Positions 6,364 through 12,964 of a stretch of DNA of 12,964 nucleotides are shown in pieces (position 1 is the stretch's first letter; each line of letters begins with the position of its first letter). The position numbers and the translations under genes are program-made. This stretch comes from B8-G4 sp033720735 (lineage in GTDB: Bacteria; Bacteroidota; Bacteroidia; Chitinophagales; Saprospiraceae). Below the pieces are notes generated by a model, which was not told the DNA's origin, did no database searches, and worked only from the letters and a program-made list of their open reading frames with translations. The DNA lies in contig JAWWBX010000099.1 in the NCBI GenBank assembly GCA_033720735.1, positions 1 to 12,964 on the forward strand, written 5' to 3'.

Positions 6364-8136
6364 ATGTCGGACATCATACGGCTGCTGCCGGACGCCATCG
6401 CCAACCAGATCGCTGCGGGTGAAGTCATCCAGAGGCCGGCTTCGATCGTCAAGGAACTCATGGAAAATGCGATCGACGCCGGGGCCGATGATATTCAGGT
6501 GATCGTCCGTGATGCCGGCAAAGCCTTGATCCAGGTCGTGGACAACGGCATGGGTATGTCGCCACCGGATGCGCGCATGGCTTTCGAGCGCCACGCGACC
6601 TCGAAGATCCGCACCGCCCAGGATCTGTTTGCGATCCGGTCCATGGGATTTCGCGGCGAGGCCTTGGCATCCATCGCCGCGGTCGCCCAGGTTGAACTGC
6701 GCACGCGGCGCTCCGACGATCAGGTCGGCACCCGGGTCGTGATCGAGGGATCCGAGGTCAAGACCCAGGAGGCCTGCCAACATCCTCCCGGCACGTCGAT
6801 ATCCGTCAAGAATCTCTTTTTCAACGTGCCGGCACGCCGGAAATTCCTGAAGACCAACCCGGTCGAGTTTCGTCATCTCCTTGATGAGTTCATGCGCATT
6901 GCGTTGGCCAATGCCGACCTGGCCTTTGCCCTGCACCACAACGACAGTGAGATCTACCGACTGGTCAAGGGCAACCTGCGTCAGCGTATTGTGCAAGTCC
7001 TGGGCAAGAAGTACAACGAGCATCTGGTCCCCGTCGATGAAGAGACCAACTACGTGCGGATCACAGGATTTGTCGGTAAGCCTGATATCGCCCGGAAGAC
7101 ACGTGGAGACCAGTATCTCTTTGTCAACCACCGTTTTATCAAAAGCCCTTATCTCAACCACGCCGTCCGCAATGCCTTTGAGGAGATGATCGCGCCGGAT
7201 CACCACCCGCTCTACATCCTGTTTCTCGATATCGACCCCGGCAAGATTGACATCAACGTACACCCCACCAAGCAGGAGATCAAGTTTGAAGATGAACGCC
7301 TGATCTACAATTACCTCCGGGTGTCGGTACGGCATGCCCTGGGGAAATACAGCGTGACGCCGAGCCTGGATTTCGATCAGGAACAAGCCTTTGAGCGGGC
7401 CGGCACACCCGCCAGACAACTGGCCACCCCTCAGGAAGCGCTCGAACGCCAAAACATGCAACACTGGGAAAGACTGTTTGACGGCATGAAGCCGGCCGAT
7501 GCGGTCACCCAAACGGTGACCCTGCAAAGTGATGCCTTTCCCGCGGAAAGCGCGGTACCTGCCGAAGCGGATGCACGCACCAATGTGCCCTACCAATTGC
7601 ACAACACGCTCCTGGTCTCGCAGATCAAATCCGGGATCCTGCTCGTCGATCAGCAGGCCGCGCACGAACGTATCCTGTACGAGCGCAACCTGCATGCCCT
7701 GAAAGAACAGGCTCCTCACACGCAACAATCCCTCTTTCCGATCACGATTGAGTTCAATCCCGCCGAGGCCGCGATGTTCCGCGAGTTGCTCCCTGATCTG
7801 AAGATCCTGGGGTTTGAGATCGAGGAGTTTGGCGGGGAGACCTTCGTCGTCCAGGGCGCACCGGTACAGCTGGAAGGGCAAAGCGAGGAGCAGGTATTGC
7901 GGACGATGCTGGCGCAGTACCAGCAGGATCTGCAGATCACCGCGGAGGCCAAGGAGCGCGTAGCCAAAGCCATGAGCCTGAGTATGGCGATTCCGCGCGG
8001 TAAGGCCATCCCCCCCGCAGAGCGCCAGCTGTTGATTGATATGCTTTTCGCCTGCGAAAATCCATATACCAGCCCCTCAGGTCGAAAGTGTTTCGTGATG
8101 TTAGAACTGGATGAGCTGATGAAGCGTTTTATGTAG
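6364..8136 (+). CDS. mutL: DNA mismatch repair protein MutL
   Basis: MutL couples mismatch recognition by MutS to strand incision and excision. The 590-residue protein has a complete GHKL ATPase domain: motif I ELMENAIDAG (31-40) with catalytic Glu34, motif II DNGMGM (60-65), motif III MGFRGEAL (94-101) and GTRV (122-125), then the transducer segment around DINVHPTKQEIKF (296-308). A variable linker (~330-405) leads to the C-terminal dimerisation domain (~408-590). The endonuclease motif DQHA(x)2E(x)4E appears as DQQAAHERILYE (429-440), with Gln for His. The later CPHGRP-type metal motif is represented by SPSGRK (570-575) and lacks its Cys and His. ATP-dependent dimer function is well supported; intrinsic nicking is doubtful. 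The ATG gives the canonical family N-terminus. A rhomboid gene follows after 25 bases. Confidence 0.97.
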   Translation: MSDIIRLLPDAIANQIAAGEVIQRPASIVKELMENAIDAGADDIQVIVRDAGKALIQVVDNGMGMSPPDARMAFERHATSKIRTAQDLFAIRSMGFRGEALASIAAVAQVELRTRRSDDQVGTRVVIEGSEVKTQEACQHPPGTSISVKNLFFNVPARRKFLKTNPVEFRHLLDEFMRIALANADLAFALHHNDSEIYRLVKGNLRQRIVQVLGKKYNEHLVPVDEETNYVRITGFVGKPDIARKTRGDQYLFVNHRFIKSPYLNHAVRNAFEEMIAPDHHPLYILFLDIDPGKIDINVHPTKQEIKFEDERLIYNYLRVSVRHALGKYSVTPSLDFDQEQAFERAGTPARQLATPQEALERQNMQHWERLFDGMKPADAVTQTVTLQSDAFPAESAVPAEADARTNVPYQLHNTLLVSQIKSGILLVDQQAAHERILYERNLHALKEQAPHTQQSLFPITIEFNPAEAAMFRELLPDLKILGFEIEEFGGETFVVQGAPVQLEGQSEEQVLRTMLAQYQQDLQITAEAKERVAKAMSLSMAIPRGKAIPPAERQLLIDMLFACENPYTSPSGRKCFVMLELDELMKRFM

Positions 8137-8161
8137 GATTTGTCGCAACACAACGTACTGT

Positions 8162-8794
8162 ATGCCTAGAGTCACTGAAGTCGTCAAGCACCTGTTGATC
8201 ATCAATGTGATCGTTTTCTTCGGCGCACAGCTTGCGCTGGGTGGCGGACAGGAGCGTATCCTGTCGCTGTATTATCCCCAGTCCGACTTCTTCAAGCCTT
8301 TCCAGTTTGTCACGCACATGTTTATGCATGCAGATCTCAACCATTTGCTGTTCAACATGCTCACCCTGTTCTTTCTGGGGCCGTTTGTCGAGATGGGCCT
8401 GGGAGCCAAGCGGTTCCTTACGCTCTACTTCGTGGCTGGCTTCGGCGCGATGCTGCTGCACCTGGTGGTATGGCATTTTGAGCTGAGTGCACTCAACCCC
8501 GTGCAATTCCAGTATCTGATGGAGCAGGGTGTGGATGCCCGGGTGGTCGGGGCATCAGGGGCGATTTACGGCGTGTTGATCGCGTTCGCCGCGATGTTCC
8601 CCAACGTGAAGCTCATGCTGCTCATCCCGCCGATACCGATCAAAGCCAAATATCTGGCCCTGGGTCTCATCGCCTTCGACCTGTTTTCCGGCATCAGCCG
8701 CATGCAAACCGGTGTTGCACACTTCGCGCATCTGGGTGGCGCCTTGTTCGGATTTCTGATGGTGTTGTACTGGCGCAAACTCCGGTTGCGTTAG
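8162..8794 (+). CDS. Rhomboid family intramembrane serine protease (first of two)
   Basis: This is a 210-residue polytopic membrane protein with the six-helix rhomboid core and almost no extra-membrane domains. The catalytic Ser132 lies in GASGAIYG (130-137), and the partner His187 in AHFAHLGGALFG (186-197). The conserved HLLFN (His61, Asn65), equivalent to the oxyanion-stabilising HxxxN of GlpG, is also present, so the protease should be active. Rhomboids cleave single-pass membrane proteins within or near the bilayer; no substrate can be inferred with confidence. The gene starts 25 bases after mutL and is followed 114 bases later by a second rhomboid gene. No Shine-Dalgarno is evident. Confidence 0.95.
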   Translation: MPRVTEVVKHLLIINVIVFFGAQLALGGGQERILSLYYPQSDFFKPFQFVTHMFMHADLNHLLFNMLTLFFLGPFVEMGLGAKRFLTLYFVAGFGAMLLHLVVWHFELSALNPVQFQYLMEQGVDARVVGASGAIYGVLIAFAAMFPNVKLMLLIPPIPIKAKYLALGLIAFDLFSGISRMQTGVAHFAHLGGALFGFLMVLYWRKLRLR

Positions 8795-8908
8795 CGCACA
8801 TCGCACACCTGACGTTGGTCGGACGGTAGCCAGACTTTGGCAACTTAGCTTGAGGATTTTCGTTAGAACATGTATCATTGAATCGCAGAGAGCACTGAGC
8901 GGGAAGGT

Positions 8909-9826
8909 ATGTTTGCATCGATTTTAGAGGACGTCAAGCAACAATTCAGGTTTGGCAATCGCATCACGCGGCTGATCATCTTCAACACCGCCGCGTTCAT
9001 TGCCGTCAACCTGGTGAAGCTCATCTTTACCATGTCGGCCGGGTTCCAGGCCGGCGGCGGGTTCCAATCGTTCATGTCGTGGCTCCAGTTGTCGAGCGAC
9101 ATCGTGCACGACTTTACCCATCCCTGGGTGTTCATCACGCATATGTTCCTGCACCTGGGGTTCTGGCACTTCCTGTTCAACATGCTCTTCCTGTATTGGT
9201 TTGGCCGGATCGTGGCTGATCTGATCGGTGATGACAAGGTCTACCCTTTGTACTTCATGGCCGGGTTGAGCGGGGCGCTGATCTTCCTGATCACGGCACC
9301 ATTGATCTATCCCGCCACCATTCCCGCTTACGGGGCTTCGGCGGCGGTCATGGGTTTTGTGGTCGCCTCAGGTGTCCTGGCACCAGACTATGTCATGCGC
9401 CTGTTGTTCATTGGAGATGTAAAGCTCAAGTACATCGTATTTGCCCTGGTTCTGCTGGACCTGTTCAGCATTGCGAATCTGAGCAATACCGGCGGACATT
9501 TTGCACACCTCGGTGGTGCTGCCTTCGGCTGGTTATTTGTTGTCATGTTGCGGCAAGGGTCTGATCTTTCCCAGCCCTTCAACAGGCTGCTGGACTGGTT
9601 TGAGAGGCTGCTCAGCGGTGGCCGCAAGGCAGCAAAGCCAAAAAAGACCCGCGTCTTCGTGCGCCACGTAAGGGAGCGGAAAGGACGGCGGGCATCGGAT
9701 TCAGGCAAGGCTCCCGGCGATGACCAGGATCGGATCGACGCCATTCTGGACAAGATCAAGGCCTCCGGGTATGAGAGCCTGACACCGGAAGAAAAAGAAT
9801 TCCTGTTTCGCGCCAGTAAGAAATAG
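8909..9826 (+). CDS. Rhomboid family intramembrane serine protease with DUF6576-like C-terminal tail
   Basis: Residues ~20-215 form a rhomboid core, with catalytic Ser144 in GASAAVMG (142-149), His197 in GHFAHLGGAAFG (196-207), and His87/Asn91 in HFLFN. The residue after the catalytic Ser is Ala rather than the Gly of the common GxSG. Compared with the preceding rhomboid it has a longer lumen-side loop after the first helix and a ~90-residue hydrophilic C-terminal tail. The tail contains a basic linker (~236-265) and ends in DRIDAILDKIKASGYESLTP and EEKEFLF, which I recognise as the small helical DUF6576-like motif found at the end of some Bacteroidota rhomboids. Its role is unknown. An upstream ATG at 8870 runs into a stop after three codons, which supports the start at 8909. 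The EEP gene follows after 2 bases. Confidence 0.95.
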   Translation: MFASILEDVKQQFRFGNRITRLIIFNTAAFIAVNLVKLIFTMSAGFQAGGGFQSFMSWLQLSSDIVHDFTHPWVFITHMFLHLGFWHFLFNMLFLYWFGRIVADLIGDDKVYPLYFMAGLSGALIFLITAPLIYPATIPAYGASAAVMGFVVASGVLAPDYVMRLLFIGDVKLKYIVFALVLLDLFSIANLSNTGGHFAHLGGAAFGWLFVVMLRQGSDLSQPFNRLLDWFERLLSGGRKAAKPKKTRVFVRHVRERKGRRASDSGKAPGDDQDRIDAILDKIKASGYESLTPEEKEFLFRASKK

Positions 9827-9828
9827 CT

Positions 9829-10857
9829 GTGCGAAAAGCCAAGAAACTCCTGCTGCTGGTCAACATTGTAGTGCTGGTTTGCACTGGACTCGCGTTGGTC
9901 TCGCCGCTGGTGCATCCTGCCGACAGCACGCTGCCGGGCCTCATGGGTCTGTTGTTCCCTTTACTCCTCGCCATCAATCTGGTCTTTATTGCCGTATGGA
10001 GTATCGCACGTGAGTGGTATGTCCTTTTGTCACTCGGTCTGTTGATCGTAGGCTGGAGCCGCATCGCGGCATTTGTGCAGATCTCTACCGAGCCTGTCAC
10101 CGCAGACGACGGATACCGGATCGCCACGTACAATATTTTCCAATTCAATCGGATGACGTCTGCTGACCGTCACGAGGCACTGGTTGACATGATTACCTCG
10201 TTGGGCCATCCCGATGTCCTCTGTCTGCAGGAAGCACGCGGACTGGATGCCATGATCGAAGGCACGGGGTATCCCTATCACTTCCACATACCCGGTTCTT
10301 TGAGCTACCTGCTGAGCAAATTCCCCATTGTCGACGCCGAGCACCTCGAATTTGGTGAACAGCCTTCCCTGTCGGGCTGGGCCGACATTGCTTTCCCGGA
10401 TGACACCGTCAGGATGTATGTGCTATACCTGGCCAGCAGCCGCGTGACTGAGGAGGCCGGGCGCCTCATGGAAGACGGCCGCATCCAGGACAGGCGCACC
10501 TGGGTGGAGATCCGCAATTTGCTGGGTAAATACTCACGGGCTTCCTTGGTCCGGGCAGAGCAAGCCGAAGTTATTGGCGATCACCTCGCCGGCTCACCAC
10601 ACCCGGTTCTGGTGTGCGGTGATTTTAACGACATACCGCAGTCGTATACCTATGCCCGGATCGCCGGCGGCCTGCAAGACAGCTTCATTGCCTGCGGGCG
10701 CGGGATCGGTACGACATATGCCGGTGGCATCCCCGGTCTGCGCATTGATTATATCCTTGCCAGCCCGGAAATTCGCTTCCTTTCGCACACCATGCCACGG
10801 CTGTCCACCTCTGATCACTACCCCGTGGTAGCGCAAATCCGAATCCCGGATTTGTAA
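9829..10857 (+). CDS. Membrane-anchored endonuclease/exonuclease/phosphatase (EEP) family protein
   Basis: The start is GTG, 2 bases after the rhomboid stop, which suggests translational coupling. Three predicted helices (~7-28, ~35-60, ~62-82) precede an EEP/DNase I-like domain (~96-342). The N-terminal RKAKK and the basic residue between helices two and three predict that the catalytic domain faces the periplasm. EEP landmarks are TYNIFQFNR with Asn102, LCLQEARG with Glu135, VCGDFNDIP with Asp265/Asn267, RIDYIL with Asp307 and STSDHYPV with Asp329/His330. The strand that normally reads like Y-N-V-H-L, carrying a catalytic His, reads MYVLYLAS here with Tyr200. The protein may therefore have reduced or altered activity. 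The family includes nucleases and phospholipid or inositol phosphatases; the substrate cannot be told from sequence. Confidence 0.9.
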   Translation: MRKAKKLLLLVNIVVLVCTGLALVSPLVHPADSTLPGLMGLLFPLLLAINLVFIAVWSIAREWYVLLSLGLLIVGWSRIAAFVQISTEPVTADDGYRIATYNIFQFNRMTSADRHEALVDMITSLGHPDVLCLQEARGLDAMIEGTGYPYHFHIPGSLSYLLSKFPIVDAEHLEFGEQPSLSGWADIAFPDDTVRMYVLYLASSRVTEEAGRLMEDGRIQDRRTWVEIRNLLGKYSRASLVRAEQAEVIGDHLAGSPHPVLVCGDFNDIPQSYTYARIAGGLQDSFIACGRGIGTTYAGGIPGLRIDYILASPEIRFLSHTMPRLSTSDHYPVVAQIRIPDL

Positions 10858-10871
10858 GTATTTTTGCCGCC

Positions 10872-12368
10872 ATGAGCCTGACCATCTACAACAGCCTCTC
10901 CAGGTCCAAGGAGGCCTTTGATCCGCTGGTGCCAGGGCACGTCGGAATGTATGTATGCGGGCCGACCGTGTACAGTGACGTGCATATTGGCAACTGCCGG
11001 ACCTTCATCAATTTTGATGTGGTCTACCGATACCTGCTGCATAAAGGGTTCAAGGTGCGCTACGTGCGCAACATCACCGATGTGGGGCATCTCGAAGGCG
11101 ACGTGGATATCGGGGGGGAGGACAAAATCGCCAGGAAGGCACGGCTCGAGCAGCTCGAACCAATGGAGATCGTCCAACGATACACCAACGGGTTTCATGC
11201 CATGATGCGCACCTTTAATGTGCTGCCACCGAGTATCGAACCACGGGCAACGGGACATATCGTCGAGCAGATCAAAATGGTGCAGGACATCCTCGACAAC
11301 GGCTATGCCTACGAGGTCAACGGATCGGTCTACTTCGACACAGCCAAATTTGCCCGTGAGGAGGATCTGTATGGACAGTTGTCGGGCCGGGTCGTAGAGG
11401 AACTTATGACCGCCACCCGGGACGATCTGAAAAATCAGGATGAGAAGCGGAATCCGGCAGATTTCGCCATCTGGATCAAGGCCGACCCCAATCATCTGAT
11501 GCACTGGCCATCGCCCTGGTCAGAAGGCTTCCCTGGTTGGCACCTCGAGTGTTCAGTGATGAGCACCCGCTATCTGGGAACGCATTTCGACATTCATGGC
11601 GGTGGCACGGATCTCAAATTCCCGCATCATGAGAATGAAGTGGCGCAGAATTATGGCGCCTACAAATGTTCACCAGCGCGGTACTGGATGCACGCCAACA
11701 TGCTGTTGATGAATGGCGCGAAGATGTCAAAGAGCGAAGGCAACCATATCACGCCACAACAACTCTTCTCGGGAGACAGCGACCATATCAGCAAGGCATA
11801 CAGCCCCGTGGTGGTCCGCTTCTTCATGCTCCAGGCACACTACCGGTCCACACTTGATCTGACAGATGATGCACTGTCCTCAGCTGAAAAGGGTTATCTG
11901 CGCCTGATGGAGGGCTATGAAAATCTGGATAAAATCACAGCTGATCGACCGGCTCCTGACAGCGAGCTTGCCGAGGAGATCAACGCCGGGATCGCGGCTA
12001 TCACCGCAGAGATGGATGATGACTTCAATGCCCCCAAGGCACTGGCACGCATGTTTGAAATGGTGCCGAAGATCAACGGGCTGGCACATGGTCAGATCCC
12101 GCCGGAAGAGATCGACCAGGCCACACTTGACAGCCTCAAAGCGACGTTCAAGGCGTACCTCTTCGATGTGTTCGGTCTGACCGAGCCCGGGGCGTCATCG
12201 GACGACAACGGCAAGCTGGACGGCGTCATGCAACTGGTTCTCAAGCTCAGGCAAGCGGCCCGCGAAAACAAGGACTGGGCCACCGCCGATCAGATCCGTG
12301 ATACGCTCAGTGCGCTCAACATCCAGGTCAAGGATGGTAAAGACGGAACCACGTGGAGCGCAAATTGA
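10872..12368 (+). CDS. cysS: Cysteinyl-tRNA synthetase
   Basis: CysRS charges tRNA-Cys with cysteine in the cytoplasm, an essential step in translation. The 498-residue class I synthetase has the HIGH-equivalent HIGN (38-41) inside the TVYSDVHIGNCRTF block and KMSKS (284-288). The zinc site that selects cysteine is complete: Cys29 (MYVCGPTVY), Cys227 (HLECSVM), and His252/Glu256 in FPHHENE, with the same spacing as in E. coli CysRS. The C-terminal helical region (~335-440) and a final anticodon-binding part (DWATADQIRDTL) are present. The ATG lies 14 bases after the EEP stop, and the M28 gene starts 5 bases after its own stop, so the three genes are probably co-transcribed. Nothing in the sequence suggests truncation. 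Confidence 0.98.
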   Translation: MSLTIYNSLSRSKEAFDPLVPGHVGMYVCGPTVYSDVHIGNCRTFINFDVVYRYLLHKGFKVRYVRNITDVGHLEGDVDIGGEDKIARKARLEQLEPMEIVQRYTNGFHAMMRTFNVLPPSIEPRATGHIVEQIKMVQDILDNGYAYEVNGSVYFDTAKFAREEDLYGQLSGRVVEELMTATRDDLKNQDEKRNPADFAIWIKADPNHLMHWPSPWSEGFPGWHLECSVMSTRYLGTHFDIHGGGTDLKFPHHENEVAQNYGAYKCSPARYWMHANMLLMNGAKMSKSEGNHITPQQLFSGDSDHISKAYSPVVVRFFMLQAHYRSTLDLTDDALSSAEKGYLRLMEGYENLDKITADRPAPDSELAEEINAGIAAITAEMDDDFNAPKALARMFEMVPKINGLAHGQIPPEEIDQATLDSLKATFKAYLFDVFGLTEPGASSDDNGKLDGVMQLVLKLRQAARENKDWATADQIRDTLSALNIQVKDGKDGTTWSAN

Positions 12369-12373
12369 GGACC

Positions 12374-12964
12374 ATGTCAAATACGGGTAGCACATTGATC
12401 CGGATCCTGGGTATTCTGCTGATCACAACACTGTGGCTCGGATGCGGCGGTGATGCCGAAACCACGGAGCAGCCAACCGAGCCCGCTCCGGCTTCCACCG
12501 CAGTGCAAATCCCGTCTTTTGATCGAGACAGCGCCTACGCGTTTGTTGCACAGCAGGTCGCCTTCGGGCCACGCAACCCCGGATCACCCGGGATCGTGGC
12601 CTGCAGGGATTGGATGGCTGAGAAACTGGAACAGTACGGGGCCACCGTCATCAGGCAGGATTTCACTGCCCGGTTGTACACGGGTGATCAGTTTCCATCA
12701 GTGAACATCATTGGGCAGTTCAACCCCGGGAAGTCCCAGCGCATCCTGCTCGCAGCCCATTACGATACGCGATTCATGGCTGAGGAAGATCCCGATGTCG
12801 GAAAGCGCGATGCTCCGATCGATGGTGCGGATGACGGAGGGAGCGGGGTTGGCGTCCTGATCGAGATCGCCCGGCTCATCAGCGCCCATCCGATCGATAT
12901 CGGGATCGACATCATTTTCTTTGACGCGGAGGACCAGGGACAGCGCGGCGACGGGGCGAATGAA
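12374..12964 (+). CDS. M28-family, glutaminyl-peptide cyclotransferase-like lipoprotein (3' partial)
   Basis: The reading frame starts at an ATG 5 bases after cysS and stays open to the window edge, giving 197 residues of a protein usually ~330-350 long. A signal peptide ends in LWLGC, with Cys24 as the lipidation site, followed by an acidic, Pro/Thr-rich linker (~26-45). The M28/QC-type domain starts with FGPRNPGSPG (64-73). Zinc-site residues are visible as His129/Asp131 in AAHYDTR, Asp154 in GADDGGSGVG, and Glu186/Asp187 in FFDAEDQG. The DAEDQG signature and the GPRNPGS opening favour the glutaminyl-cyclase-like branch, which forms N-terminal pyroglutamate, over a plain aminopeptidase. That choice needs the missing C-terminal half. 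The protein is predicted to be lipid-anchored outside the cytoplasmic membrane. Confidence 0.88.
   Translation, partial: MSNTGSTLIRILGILLITTLWLGCGGDAETTEQPTEPAPASTAVQIPSFDRDSAYAFVAQQVAFGPRNPGSPGIVACRDWMAEKLEQYGATVIRQDFTARLYTGDQFPSVNIIGQFNPGKSQRILLAAHYDTRFMAEEDPDVGKRDAPIDGADDGGSGVGVLIEIARLISAHPIDIGIDIIFFDAEDQGQRGDGANE

Noticed and set aside
5854..7881. A 675-codon open frame on the minus strand opposite mutL
   Set aside because: It is antisense to the clearly conserved mutL frame, has no recognisable domain, and its composition (many Arg, Asp, His, Leu) is typical of the complement of GC-biased codons.
8795..8908. Separate promoter or structured RNA between the two rhomboid genes
   Set aside because: TTTG and TAGAACAT or TAGCTTGA can be picked out, but their spacing and match are poor, and no strong stem is visible.

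Overview
This window reads as an ordinary stretch of chromosome from a member of the Bacteroidota, possibly a Saprospiria/Lewinella-like lineage with fairly high GC (the phylum is a moderately strong inference, the class a weak one). The case rests on four points: a DUF6340-type TPR protein; promoter elements resembling the Bacteroidota TAnnTTTG -7 box; a lack of clear Shine-Dalgarno sequences at most starts; and a gene order (small membrane protein, mutL, rhomboid, rhomboid, membrane-anchored EEP phosphodiesterase) that I recall as recurring in this phylum. No tRNA, rRNA, CRISPR array, insertion sequence, phage gene or toxin-antitoxin pair was seen. Every gap between genes is shorter than 160 bases.

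Layout. Positions 1-774 (+) hold the 3' part of a DUF6340-like gene that begins upstream of the window. It converges on two minus-strand genes: a mitochondrial-type aconitase (841-3108, TCA cycle), preceded by a glutamate-cysteine-ligase-like protein fused to a C-terminal CBS pair (3224-5143). A short divergent region (5144-5279) separates these from a plus-strand gene for a small putative lipoprotein (5280-5807). A 157-base gap follows, containing four degenerate heptamer repeats, a small GC hairpin and a promoter-like element.

From 5965 to the right edge all genes are on the plus strand, mostly with tight spacing: a 105-aa single-pass membrane protein, mutL (mismatch repair), two rhomboid proteases (the second with a DUF6576-like tail), a three-helix membrane-anchored endonuclease/exonuclease/phosphatase protein whose GTG start lies 2 bases after the previous stop, cysS (cysteinyl-tRNA synthetase), and the 5' part of an M28 / glutaminyl-cyclase-like lipoprotein cut off by the window end. 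Spacing of 2, 14 and 5 bases between the last four genes suggests co-transcription. Their functions (repair, membrane proteolysis, phosphodiester hydrolysis, translation, extracytoplasmic peptide processing) do not form one obvious pathway.

I do not see a clearly new biological system. The points most worth following up are the ligase-CBS fusion, the degenerate endonuclease metal-site motifs in MutL, a His-to-Tyr change at a likely catalytic position of the EEP protein, the heptamer repeat, and a promoter that appears to give a leaderless or nearly leaderless transcript.
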